64,000 nucleotides of DNA from Anas platyrhynchos. Lineage: Eukaryota; Chordata; Aves; Anseriformes; Anatidae. Shown here one piece after another: positions 1 to 33,700 of this stretch. The stretch spans positions 3,656,501-3,720,500 of the forward strand of contig NC_092606.1 of the NCBI RefSeq assembly GCF_047663525.1, read 5' to 3'. The notes below the pieces were generated by a model, which made no database searches, was not told where the DNA came from, and worked only from the letters and a program-made list of their open reading frames with translations. Both the position numbers and the translations under genes were made by a program. Each line of letters begins with the position of its first letter. Positions within the stretch are counted from its first letter, which is position 1.

Positions 1-1905
1 TTTGATGTTTCACGAGTCGTGGAAGAATTTCCAAGTAAGAAGAGAGAAGCCAACTCCAAACTGGGCCCCAGTAGGTACACGGGCAGTCCAACTGCAGAGC
101 AGATATTACCGTGCTGGAGACCTCCCTGTAGTAATTTGCTGCCTGGATGTCAAAGCAGCAAAGAGACCCCAGCAACACCGTGGGTGCAGCTCTCCTCTCA
201 CCCCACAAGCAGCCACTTCTACTGCTACCAGATGGTGCGACTCTTGCGGCGTAAACACTGGGAGGAAAGCCCTGCAGAGACACTGCTAAAAATAGGAGGC
301 ACAGCCTTTCTTGAGCTTTTCAGATCCTTATCTTAAAAGGAGAAGAAAACAAAGGAAATTCTCCTCCATGTCCCTGCCACTCTCTCTGGTGTGACTTGAT
401 ACCACTGTGCCTTTTAGCATCATGATGAATTGTTCTCTTTAATTACCAACAACTACAAAAGTAATAAATAATCATCCCCTAAAAAGCAAAAGACAGCCAG
501 AGCTCTGCACCAAGGCTTAAGTTCTACATGGCTTTAAAATGGCCAGTGACAGCAGGTTTCTGTCATTACCAATCTGGAAGAAAACGAAGCAAGTTATCTT
601 TCTGAGCATGAGGCTGGAATAGACAACAACCTAAATTCAGAAGAGCATTGACATATGTTTCTCTCTCTTTGATGTTCGTGTTCATTTCAGCAAATGCTTA
701 CGGTCAAATGCTTTGTTAAAACAAGGCTCCATCTTTTCTCTCTCAAGATTTAGGGTGGATCTTTGTTTTGTTCAGCTTCATTGATTCCATCTGGGTTTTC
801 TGGAAGATGTATCCATACCATAAAGAAGGTCCAACAGATTTTCAGGGAATTATTACAAACATATCACTCAAACACTTTTTCCATCACTAAACAGCACAGG
901 CAGCCAGCTGCCATCTTAGCAAAGGGAGTCACCACAAAATTAATTAGTCACCAAAACCCTAATTAATTAGAAGACTCCATGAACTAACTCTATAATGAGC
1001 AAAGTAATCTCAGGCATCAAGAGGATGGTGGTGACAGATGTGTAATTTTCAAACTGAAAAGAAATGCTATCAGATACAGTTGTATCATTAAGAAGGTTCA
1101 TCCCAAATGTTAATAGGCTGTTTGCACCTCTGAGCTGTGCTCAGCACTACTACAAGCTGCTAAGTAAACATCATCTGTGTGGTGCAAGGGAAAATAAGCC
1201 TGCTGTAAAGCAGGTTTGGGCCAGGAACAGCAAAGTAGCCTAGAACAGGGAGGACCTTGTTCTCTTGGCACCCAGCTGTGAAGTCACAAGTGAAGACAGT
1301 AGGAAAGCTGGTGGCTTAGTCACCACGGAGCCTTTGCATGCCACTGCGGAGAATGGTGGGCACTTGCTGCTGGAATTGCACTAAAACTCACCAAATTTAA
1401 ATGCATAATTCCGCATTAGGAAACCAGGAGTGTACAAACTCAGCACAAATGATTACAGCAGTCAGGCGCGGTGTGTGTGATTTTGGGAGGACTCGTTACA
1501 TGCCCCAGATCTCAGTAGACCTGGGCAACAGTGGCAGGTTTTGGCAGCAGAAACTCAAGGTATGAGAAAGCATCACTTCAAGATTTACAACAAACACCTG
1601 TATGTGAAGAACACATCGAACAATTTGCTCTTCCATGCATTACTCCAGGTAACTAAGTTAAAAGCCAGTCAATCAGAAGCCTAAACCATTCACGAATTGC
1701 ATCCATATTAATTACTGTTATTTAACAGAACAGGCAGCTCCAGATTTGAGCCAACTGTGTCCAATTTTAACCTGTTTGTTTTGCCTGGAAAGAATTTCAA
1801 AGGGCCATGACCAGCCTTTACGTTCCTGAGGAACCGATTCTCTCATGCATTTTCTAACTTTCCTTCCCAGCAGGCATGCAAGTACTCAGTGTTTGATGAC
1901 TTTAC
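1..1905 (-). other. VPS53 intron 7 (partial)
   Basis: About 1.9 kb of AT-leaning sequence after exon 7. No exon, RNA gene or clear repeat could be supported in it. Confidence 0.8.
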
Positions 1906-20788
<18,883 letters not shown>

Positions 20789-20852
20789 AGCGACCAGCCG
20801 CTTCCGGGCCGCGCGGCATGCCGGGAAACAGGAGGACCGAGTTCGGAGAGGG

Positions 20853-20952
20853 GGGCGTGGCTTAACCCAGAGGGCGGGGCTTAACGGAGGGGGGCGTGGT
20901 TTGTCAAAAGGAGGCGTGGCCTAAAGGGGGCGTGGCCTAAGTGGGCGGGGCT
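20853..20952. promoter_or_regulatory. Array of six SP/KLF-type GC boxes
   Basis: Six cores of the form GGCGTGG or GGCGGGG, usually followed by CTTAA or CCTAA, have their GCG at 20855, 20874, 20894, 20914, 20930 and 20945. Spacing is 19, 20, 20, 16 and 15 bp and all lie in one orientation. The consensus fits zinc-finger SP/KLF factors. Binding is inferred from the motif only. Confidence 0.7.
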
Positions 20953-21019
20953 CCGCGGCGCGCCCCGGCGGTGGCGGGAGGTGGTGGCGGGAGGTGGCGG
21001 CGGCGGCGGCGCGGGCCCC

Positions 21020-24399
<3,380 letters not shown>

Positions 24400-25580
24400 C
24401 GGCCGGCAGAGGCAGCCGAGCGCGGGGGCTGCAGAAGGGTTGTGCCCCCCCCGGCTCTTCTGCCTCCACGGCCAGCGCTGCAGGGCCTGGAGCGGGGGCA
24501 GAGCAGCAGGAGCATCCGTACCGCGAGGCTGCTCGGGCGTGAGGCAGCTTTGCCGTCTCCGCCGCCGTGCCAGGCAGCGCCGGCCGCAGCTGGGGGGACT
24601 TTCTCGGGGAAATTTCCTCCCACATTGCTCCTGCGCCTGGCGTCCTCCAGCCCAAAGTTACAAATCCTCCCGATTTTGGGACTGATTCCAGCACAGAGCG
24701 AGGCGCGGCGCGAAGGGCCCCGCAGAGCAGCAGCGTAGGCGATGCTGGAGCGCGCCCAGCCCCACGCAGCAGCGCAGGGACTGGGGGGAGCCGCGTGCTG
24801 TCCCTGTCACTGCTCAGAGCCACTCCTCCAGCTCCGGTTTACAGCCTCCAGCAGGGAGCAGAGCCGTGGTTCTGCACAGCCCGTTCCCAATCGTCACCAA
24901 CGTTGCCCTTAAGCTACGGCTGCACCCAGCCTCCCACACGCACCTCCCTGATGCGGGGCTCAGAGTCACTTCGGGCTCTCCGCTTGCCCCCCAGGGGCTT
25001 CTCACTACAGCTGCTGCTGGCAGGGCTGGAGGGAGAAGTTGACACCAGGATCCTAAAACGGTTGCTCCTCGCCCCTGCTCACCTCCAGCTGACACCAGCA
25101 GCAGCCTGAGCTCAGGGTGTAGGGTCCATCCCTCCTGCCCCATCCTGGGGTTCCCTCTGCTGCAGGGCAGCTGAGAGACCGGCGGCCGCTCTGTGCCTTT
25201 CATTCCGTCTGAAAGCTAAAAAGGAGGGCTGGAAAGGACCAAACTGGGAGACCATTTCTTTGGGTATCGGCTCTCGTCCCAGCCATGGCTGCACAGGCTG
25301 GGAGGAAGGCGAGGGGGCCTTTTCCAGCACGCAGTCGGTTATTGCAGAAACACTACTGTTACGTTACCTATCGAGACGTTGTAATCCGCTTGCTACCCAC
25401 TACAAATCCTTGTATCTTGCTGGTTTTATTACAAATAACGTGCCTTACGTAAAGACAGAAAGGCCAATGAGGCATCTCAGTTTGCACTAACACTGCCCTG
25501 TTTACTACTGCACCACCACTGCCCTGTTCACTATTGCACCTGTCGGAAGAGACCAGTAAATAAAGACTTCTTTCCTCAAT
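24400..25580 (+). other. TLCD3A: TLCD3A 3' untranslated region
   Basis: About 1.2 kb from the stop codon to the first good poly(A) signal, AATAAA at 25559-25564. Another AATAAA at 25884-25889 could be a more distal signal. The first 400 bases are CpG-rich. The extent is inferred from signals only. Confidence 0.6.
25491..25542. repeat. 26-bp imperfect tandem duplication
   Basis: The unit beginning cactgccctgtt at 25491 recurs at 25517 (cactgccctgttcactattg) with a few substitutions. It lies just upstream of the probable TLCD3A poly(A) signal. Confidence 0.7.
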
Positions 25581-25584
25581 CGTG

Positions 25585-25975
25585 CCACCGGCTGCCTCTC
25601 CCCACGTGCCGTTCGTTGCTGGGCGGGGAGGCACCAAGGCAGCAGGGTACCCACACCCGCCCTGGGGCAGCCCACACCCAGTGCCAGAGGTACCTGCAGG
25701 TCCCGCAGAGCGCTCCCTGACTCGCTTTCCCCCCTCCGGCAGCGTACAGCAAACACAACAACCTGCCTGCCACGAGGAGAAGGGCTGGCGGCAGGGGAGC
25801 CGCAGGGAAATGATTTCCCTGATGCTGCGAGGTCGGAGGCAGGACTGGCAGCAGTTGTGTTCACAGCTATTCACACTGGGGAAATAAAAAAAAAGCTGCT
25901 CCCAGCCATCTTTGCATGGCCCCTTCGCTGCTTGGGTTAGGAGAGAACACAGCAGGGGGGAAATAGGTTCAAAAG
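25585..25975. other. Gap between convergent TLCD3A and GEMIN4 3' ends
   Basis: About 390 bp. It holds a second plus-strand AATAAA (25884-25889) followed by an A-run, and no gene. Confidence 0.7.
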
Positions 25976-26099
25976 AGAAAAATAGACGAGGTTTATTACA
26001 GATCTTACAGCTTTCCACATAGCAGGTCCCCTGCGGCAGGGCCGACGCTCTCCCCTGTTGCCCTCAGCTCCTCGTGCCACCCCTGAGCGAAGGGGCTGC
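25975..26099 (-). terminator. GEMIN4: GEMIN4 3' UTR and poly(A) signal
   Basis: AATAAA reads on the minus strand at 25997-25992, about 100 bases after the stop codon. Cleavage is expected near 25975. Confidence 0.7.
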
Positions 26100-29000
26100 C
26101 TACGCTCCCAGCTTGCCGAGCTTCTGCAGGAGGGTGCCGCGCAGCTCCTGGTCGCCGACGTTGTCCGTGATGGACTCCAAGAAGTGCCTCTCGTTGGCTC
26201 TCCGCAGCACGCTGCTGGGGGACTTGTCGGCGGAGCTGAACGCCTCGTACTGCGAGAGGATCTCCAAGGCCACCACCACCAGCGGCTCGCCGCACCCGCT
26301 GTCTGGTGGCAGCATGGCAGCAACGTGCAGGAGGTGGCAGAACATCTGGATGCAGACAAAGGACACCTCCTCCGCCGGGCTCCTGGCCTCGGGGGGCTGC
26401 GAGGGCGACCCCCCGGGGTTCTTGATGGAGCTCAGCAGGTCCGTGAGGCTGCCGCAGTACAGCTGCACCACGTGGAGCCAGGCCTCTGCCGGCAGCCAGG
26501 AGGAACAGCTGGAGCTGCAGAGGAGCTGGAAGCCCCGCAGGAAGAGCACGGAGAGCTGCAGGGAGCGGGCAAACGGCCGGAGGTTGAGCAGGGGCATGTA
26601 CTGCACGTACTCCAGCGTGTAGGGCACGTGCAACACTTGCCTCTCCAGCAGGTTTGTGACCACGTGCACGAGCCTCTTCCATTCGCTGTGGCTGCACCAA
26701 GGGAGGACCTGGACGAGGGCCACCAGGAAGCCTTTGCTGAAGAGATTCACTTCTTCAGGGTTGTCCACGTTGACCACGAGGAGCGTCAGCATCGTCTCCC
26801 TGAGCGCTGTGGACACGCAGCAACACTCCATCCACGCCAGGAGCCCGCTGCCCGGCCCATAGGCTGGCAAAGACTGGGACGTCCACTCGTCTTCGGGGAG
26901 CTTGCAGATCTCAAACAGCGTGGCTGGGACTTCGTTCTTAAAGTGGTCTCCGAAAAACTTCTTCAGACGGAGGCCGACAGTCCAGTCCAGTGACGCCACC
27001 TTCCTGTGAAGCCACGCCAGCGACTGGACCCACAGCTCCGGGGAGGGAGCAGCTTCTGGTCTTACAGCCTCACAGAGCTGGCCTAGGGTGCTCAGCACCA
27101 GGTCTTTGGTCTCCAGTGAAGGGAAGGGCTGGTCCCTGGGCTGATGCCAGTACTTTGTGTAGCCATCTAGGAGCTTGCAGAGGCTGAGGAGAAGCGGGAA
27201 TGGGTGGCAGGACTTGATCCAGTCCTCCTCGGGATAGGACGGTATCCCCAAAACTTTACTGAGGATCTGCAGGCTCAGCTCGGTTTGAGCGCAGTCTGAT
27301 TTCAAATAGGGAAGGACAAAGGCTTTGGTCACCTCTGCAGGTGACACAAGTGGAGCAGCTGAGCTTGGCTGCATGAGAAAGGTCAGAAACTCGAGGAACT
27401 GCTCCTTCTCCCTTGCAGCAGAAAGCTTCTCCCATACTGCCTCCTTCAGGCACCGCACCACCAGGCTGCGTGGCCTGCCTGGATCGCCGTGTGTCTCCAG
27501 GAAGCTCAGCGCTGGGAGGGAGCAGAGGATTTGCGCAAGGAACTGGTGTGATCCTAGGTTGACAACGGCAAGACTACAAACCTGCTTCACGGTGGCCTCA
27601 GGGTACAGCAGCGTGAGCCTGGCCACAGAAGCCACAGCCCTGGTAAGGCCTTCGTCAGACACACTCTTTGTGATCTGGTTGAACGTCACATTGAGATCCT
27701 CCTGGAACCCCTCCACAACCACCTGCAAGTTCAGGGACAGACCTGCCCCCCCCCAAGATGCCAGGACGCCCGAGATCACTTGGTTTTTGTCAGGCAGTGA
27801 AAGCTCGCTGTAACATTCCACGATGGCTTTGGTTACTTGCATCTGCATCTCCCGGGCCTCCTGGTCTCGGCAGGACTTGGCAAAGTTCACCAGAGTCTGC
27901 AGCAATTTCAGAACTAGCTCTGGCTTCTGGAAGAGCTCCTTGTTTTTCACAAGGCAGTCAACCCAGCCCTTTGAGAAGACCCAGGCCTCTTCAGAAGCAA
28001 AAACGGAGCACATCTCCACGTGCCGGTGCAGCTTTTGCTCGATGATTGTCATGGCAACTGAAGACACAAGGCTGGTGTCTGAATCCTTGCTCTTCTGGCT
28101 GGTGCTGATCTCCTTGAGAAAGTCCTCAATGGTCTGTGCCAGCTCGATCGCTTTGTGCATCTCATCCTTACTCAGGCCTCTGTTCTCAGAGAAGCAAACC
28201 AGGTTCTTCCTAAAGGCAGTAAGAGCATCGAGGAGCCGGTAGCTCTCATAGCAGGGATCCTCCAAGCTGCTCAGGATGCCCTGCAGCTCCTCTCCCCAGG
28301 CATGCAGCAAGCTGCAGAGAAAGTCCAAACCCACAAAGAGTTCCTCACGTGAGAGCTTGGCCAGGGACGAGAAGCTCACGCTTCTCTCAGCCTCCTTCAC
28401 CTGTTCATCCAGCGCCCTGTGGTGGTACTGGCTTTCAGCGTCGCTGCTCCAGAGGCTGACCACCGAGCTGACCTTCTCCAGGTACTCCGTGACAGGGAGG
28501 GGGCTGCCCTCTGCTGCCAGCTCGCTGAACGCCGACAGCAGCTCCACCAGGTTGGCCAAAGCACAGCACTTCATGCGGGGCTGGGCAATGCTCCTGTAGG
28601 TTTCCTTTAGCCCTTCTACCAGCACCATTAGCAGGCTGGTGGCAGCAGGAGAGCCACTCAGAGAGCCAGGGTCACCCTTGAACCTCTTCGGGGGCTGAAG
28701 ACCATCATCCGGAGAGGACTCACCCCCATGCTGATGCACGAGGGCGCTGAACGTAGAGACTGTTCTGTCTTCCTGCCCCTCCTCGTGTCTCATCATCTCC
28801 CACCAGACGTCCAGCAAGAACCTGATGTCCGACGGGGACGTCTCGCTTGCGACGTACTGCACCAAGCGCTGCAGCTCGTTGCGGCGCACGGCGTGGGGCA
28901 GCGCCAGCAGCAGCTGCACAAAATGCCGGGGCTCACCGAGGGCTTTGACCAGCTCGAACAGGACGGTGTGGTTCACGTCGGGGATCATCCTGCCCACCGA

Positions 29001-29284
29001 GAAAAACGCATCTTCCCTCCACTCCTGGTCCAGCAAGGCGGCGGGGGGGGCAGGCAGCAGCACCTTGGCCCAGACGACGGCCACGGCCTCCTTCTTCCAG
29101 AGGCTGCCCTGCGGTGGGGAAGGGCAGCGGGCACCGATCTCCTTCAGGGCGTCGGTGATGGGGGGCCCCACCAGCGCCCACTCGCCTTTGCGCAGCTCGC
29201 TCAGCGCCCGCGGCTGGACGAGCCTGGAGGCCAGCAGGAAGGCACCGTGCAGGATGGCCATCTCCTCGCACACGCCCCAGGGTC
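26100..29284 (-). CDS. GEMIN4: GEMIN4 coding exon 2 (3.2 kb)
   Basis: Acceptor tctccgcag, then 1061 codons including the stop in one uninterrupted frame. It carries practically the whole protein, as in mammals. Intron 1 is 86 bp. Confidence 0.96.
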
Positions 29285-29380
29285 CTGCGGAGACACGCGG
29301 CGCAAGGTTAACCGAGCCCCCCCGGTACCCCCAACCCCCCCAGGGATCCCCCCGTGTCCCCCTCTCCCACCTGGCTCCAT
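26100..29380 (-). CDS. GEMIN4: GEMIN4, SMN-complex component
   Basis: GEMIN4 is a component of the SMN complex, which assembles Sm-class snRNPs, and associates with the helicase Gemin3 (DDX20). Two coding exons, 29380-29371 and 29284-26100, join to 1064 aa (human 1058). The joined N-terminus MEPGPWGVCEEMAILHG parallels the mammalian start. Further matches are MIPDVNHTVLFELVKAL, CCALANLVELL, LDWTVGLRLKKFF and LLAWMECCCVS. The protein is leucine-rich and helical with no enzymatic motif. A basic PPKRFKG stretch near residue 201 sits where human Gemin4 has a nuclear localisation signal. Stop TAG at 26102-26100; minus-strand AATAAA at 25997-25992 ends the transcript about 100 bases later. It lies just downstream of GLOD4 on the same strand. 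Confidence 0.96.
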
Positions 29381-29560
29381 GGCGGCGGCGCTGCGGGCAG
29401 CCAAAGCAGGCGCCCCCCCCCCCGGCGGCTGCCGGCCCGCAGCGGCTCCTGGCGGCGGGGAGGAGGCGCTGCTCGCCCCCCCCCCCCCAAAGGGATTTTG
29501 GGTTGCTTTAAGGCGTCGAGGCCGAATTTAGGGGAAAGCTGCCCTAAAAGGGCGCGGCGG
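28900..29560. promoter_or_regulatory. GEMIN4: CpG-rich 5' region of GEMIN4
   Basis: High CpG density spans the 5' end of exon 2 through exon 1 and about 180 bp upstream. It includes long C-runs at 29413-29425 and 29477-29488 (G-runs on the coding strand). No TATA box. Only about 200 bp separates the GEMIN4 start from the predicted GLOD4 3' end. Confidence 0.6.
29371..29380 (-). CDS. GEMIN4: GEMIN4 coding exon 1 (10 coding bases)
   Basis: The ATG at 29380 begins ATGGAGCCAG, followed by donor gtgggag. It encodes Met-Glu-Pro and the first base of Gly. It is preferred over an in-exon start because the joined protein restores the mammalian-like leader and no upstream ATG exists in exon 2 before CEEM. 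Confidence 0.82.
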
Positions 29561-29584
29561 GGGGCTGGAAGGACAGGAGGCGCA

Positions 29585-30712
29585 GCCTCGTCACGAATCA
29601 CTTTTTATTCATGTAAAGGCCGATTGCACAGTTCAGGCTCAGCCTGATCAGGCTGTGGTTCAGCCAACTGCATCAAAAACATACCAAAATCACATCGAGG
29701 GCATTCCTCCCCCCTTTAAACTCATTTGCTACAGGCACTGTGTCTCAGTGATTGCTAATGCTGTTGATTTTGTCTGCTTTTTCCATGAAACTGAAGGCTT
29801 TCTCCAAGAAAAGTTAAAAGCCAGGCAGCACCCCCGACACGCACCGTGTGGGTAATCCCCCCCTGCACCCCCCATTCTTGTTCCACTAGGAAAAGCCGAT
29901 TTCATTCTGATGAAATAACCCTTGGACTGTTATTTCCGAGGATAATTCCACATCAAAGCTAATTACAAAACTATTATATACTTATTTTGAGCCGCCTGCT
30001 GGCGCCCCGGCAGAACACACTTGATGGTTACACGCCTGGAACCCGAGATGCTCCTCATGCTGACATACACAGGAGCCCAGAGCAACCTCGTGCAGCACAG
30101 CGAGATCCACCACAGGCTTCTCAAGCGAACACCTCACCTTGAAAGCTGGGGAACAGCTTGGCATGGAGCTGCTGTTTGTTTCAGACCAGCAGAGCCGCAT
30201 GCTTCAACAAGACAATGACTGTGCTCTCAGGGAGGCGTTCTCTCTGATGGCCAAAGTGCTCGAGTGGTCCACGAGCAGCCCCTCCCCTCACCTGGCACCT
30301 CACCACCAAAGCAGGGTCTTTGCAATGGCTGCCTGAAAGCCCCTGCCCTAAACCACAAATCGGGACAGCTAAAGCTCATTAATTACAGAAGTGGATATTC
30401 TAATTAACCTAGCAAGCTGTTTTTCAAGTATAATCACACTAGAAATACGTAAGGTTCTGATGGCTCCTGTTTGGAAGCCACATGCCCAACCTATTCCTTA
30501 ATTTTCACCCATGTATGAAGGAGCACATGACATTTGCTTGAAAGGAGAGAGCAACAACAAGAGATACAAGCCTAAAACAAACAAAAAAAATGATGGGACA
30601 TCACTGCATCCTCCCACTGGAAGGGGCAATGCAACACGTCACAGATGATCGGCATTTTGCTCAGACAAAAACCAAGGCACGAATGACCAGCCAGTCCTGC
30701 CTCTTTCTCCAG
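29585..30712 (-). other. GLOD4: GLOD4 3' UTR with poly(A) signal
   Basis: The minus-strand AATAAA at 29609-29604 is the first strong signal near the GEMIN4 promoter, giving a 3' UTR of about 1.1 kb. The end is inferred. No coding exon lies in this stretch, and there is no trace of a DBIL5-like gene, which sits between GEMIN4 and GLOD4 in mammals. Confidence 0.6.
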
Positions 30713-30778
30713 CTAAGCAGACGCCTTCTTCTTCTTTTGCGCAGCAAACCACGAGTCACTCTTGTCTGCTTCCATGGC
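30713..30778 (-). CDS. GLOD4: GLOD4 exon 9 (last coding exon)
   Basis: 21 codons plus [21 protein letters not shown] and then ASA. Acceptor ttgtgcag. Confidence 0.95.
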   Translation of the reverse strand, partial: AMEADKSDSWFAAQKKKKASA

Positions 30779-33700
30779 CTGCACAAAGAAAAGCACAAAC
30801 ATGTTCAGAACTGCAGCTGAGTCAGCCAAACGCCTGGCTGCCCACACTCAGACCTACAAAACCGGATTGATTGTGAGAAACTCTAATCCAGGGGAAAGCC
30901 ATTCTGATGGGGAAGCTATTTTGTGCATATAGTAGCAATGAAAATGGGCACTGAAAACCAACAGCCTCTGCTGCTGCAAAAACAGATGATTTGGTAATAC
31001 AGCAATAAAACAGGAAGAGTTTCGACACCTTCACACAGAGCTCATGCTCTACACCAGAGCCCTTCAGCAGAGCGTTCATCTGCACTGATGTTAGTGCCAC
31101 AACTCACATTTTCCGTAACAACGTGCAGACGAGTGCTGCTGGCGAGTCCAACAGGACACACCACCACCAGCTGCCCTGGCAGCAAGGCTGGAGAACTCTA
31201 GCTGCAATGCTGAAGTGAACTTTAAAAATTGTTTTGTTTTCCTTAGCAGGACAGCAGCCCGAGCTAAACCACTATATCACTTGCTTCTCATAAAACTCCA
31301 GGTGGAACTAAAAGGAGCCTCCATGGAAAGAAAATTAGATTCTACAGGTGTCAAAAATCAGGATGAAAATAAATGTCTGTCTATTACTTACATCATTTAA
31401 CAGTTTGTCACCATTAGGATCCACCTTGGACAGATCTCTAAATGCTTCATCTCCCACAAAACAGATTTCATGGCCATCCTAAACCAAATTTGACAGCAGA
31501 TAAGTTAGAAGATTGGGACAGTGAAATTTGAATTGAGTTTATTATTATTTCCAGTACTACTCACAGGATCAGCCAAAATAATCACTTGCACTGTAGCTTT
31601 GCCAGGTGTGTCCAAGCTAACCAGAGGTGTTAAAATTTTCTGATTCTCCTTTTTCATCAGTGCTTCAATGTTTGGCAACTTAAACAGAAAGCAAACAACA
31701 TCAACCCCACTCAGATGAAGCTCACACGCGGTCAGGTTATTCTCATCTACAGTTTCCTGTTAAATGCAACTTAATTGCATTCCCACTGCCAGAAACATAA
31801 ACTTAGTATCTGTTTTGTGCACACCTGAGATACTTTGCTAATACTAGAACTTCATCTCCCACTAGCTGGCTGGGTGACACTAAGGGTAAGGGAAGCATGA
31901 TTACTACCTCTTCCTTTGCACAGGAAAAGGCAATCCGCCCAAACGCTGTCCCGTGATCCACTGCTCCTCCAACAGTCTTCAGCTCCAGCTTACACTGAAA
32001 GAAAACAAAGCCTAACTTTCACGGATCTCCAGCTTTTCACTGTGGCAGACAATTTCATCATTGCCCATACAAGTATTTTCCCAATTTCTCATTTTCCAAT
32101 GAGTCAGAATTACTCAGAGCAAACCCTAGCTTTCAGCTACAAAATGCAGTTATGAGCCCCGATGCTTTAATTTCAGTGCAAACAGTTAAGTTCACGGTTG
32201 GTTTTATCTAGAGATTTTTTCCTTTAAGACTTTTTTTTTTTTTTTTGGCACAGAAGAAGAGATTCCTATGACATGTGACTCTTAAACACTTGGAAAATTT
32301 TCCAGGACTAACCTGGTTATCCGCATAGCCTAGCAAGGCCCTTTGTTTTTCTTCATCCTTCTCATATATTTTCATCCCAAGCAAATCAGACCAGTAGCTA
32401 ATGGACTTACGCAGATCAGAGACGCCCAAGGTTACCTTCAGCACAGGATCTGTGAGATAGCAATAACTGAGTTACAAACACATTGCAGCTGTAAACTTGT
32501 GGTTTTACATTCTTGAGAAGAAAAGTAACAGAGAAATAATACAAATACATCCTTGTTTCATAAAATGCCAGAGACAAATGCACATCCAATTCTAATACCC
32601 CACTCACATATCTCTTTAGAACACAAAGAAGAGCGAGTGTGTACGTCTCACCTTGCTTTAGCTGTTCCTTGTCTTCCAAGTAGAACTTGTAACCACCAGG
32701 CGCTTCAGTTTCAAAAACACCAGCTGTGACTTCCTTGAGGGGCCACCCCATCTCCTTCGCATTGCTCACAGCCTGGCTAGACACGAGGGTTATGCCCTGC
32801 CAAGCACAGAACAGACATGCACAATTCCCTGGAGCAACAATGGCCAAGGAGCCACCACTTGCCCAACTGCACTAACACTGCGCCTCCCCGCCATGTGCAT
32901 CTGTGGGGAAAACTCTCTCTGTATCACTTTCATTCTCCAGGCACCATTGGCCACAACGGTTGCTCCAACCTGTGCTTGTGGTCAAAGAGATCTGACCATC
33001 GCAGGCGGGGTGCATGGTGCAGAAGTCCTGCCTTTCAGTAGCCTGCCTCTACAAATGACCAGGAACAAAACGGATTAGTTTCTACTGCACAATCTCCTGA
33101 GAAGCAGATATCTCACTCCTAGAAAATAAACTTACTCTTATCTTGCACCTCCCATAGATGTGGAATGCATTACTCTGCACCCCTCTTTCACAACAAAAGG
33201 AAACATAAAGGAAAAGCACTTACCAAAAAGTCATTGCCAAGGCGATATTCTCCAATACCGTAGTTGTAAGTCAATTCTGCAACAAAGTGATTGTCTTCTG
33301 GCCCATAGCCCACCATTGTTTTGCTCCATTTTCCATCATAAGGGCTAGAACATCCACATTTATTTTTAGTGAATAAGAGAAATAAATACCAAGAGTTGCA
33401 AGCACTGATATTTCAACAAAGAACTGCATCTCTAGAACAAAGGGCACAGCCAACCTGCTGCCCCCCTCATTAAGCGAGCAGGAGGTGATGTTTTGCTGAG
33501 TTCATGGGGCAGCTCGTGGCAACCCCGCAGCACGCAGCGGGCACCTTCCCACCCTCAGGAGTCGTGTTCTTAGGCTGTCGCTCCTGATCGGGTGATGGAG
33601 CCAGGTCTGCCCGCTAACACCTCACACGCTGCTCGTGCCTCAGCTGGCGTGATGGGAGCACAGAGAAAGCAGTGACAGGCTGCGAGAGCGCTGTCAGCCA

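Noticed and set aside
1-1905. Search for VPS53 exon 8
   Set aside because: No segment resembling the next conserved part of the protein (VKAAQTEL onwards) was found on the minus strand, so it must lie outside.
25205-25265. Possible reverse CR1 tail (ggctggaaaggacc)
   Set aside because: Only a short match to the CR1 end pattern. The expected following words (ATCATCTAGTCCAAC) are missing.
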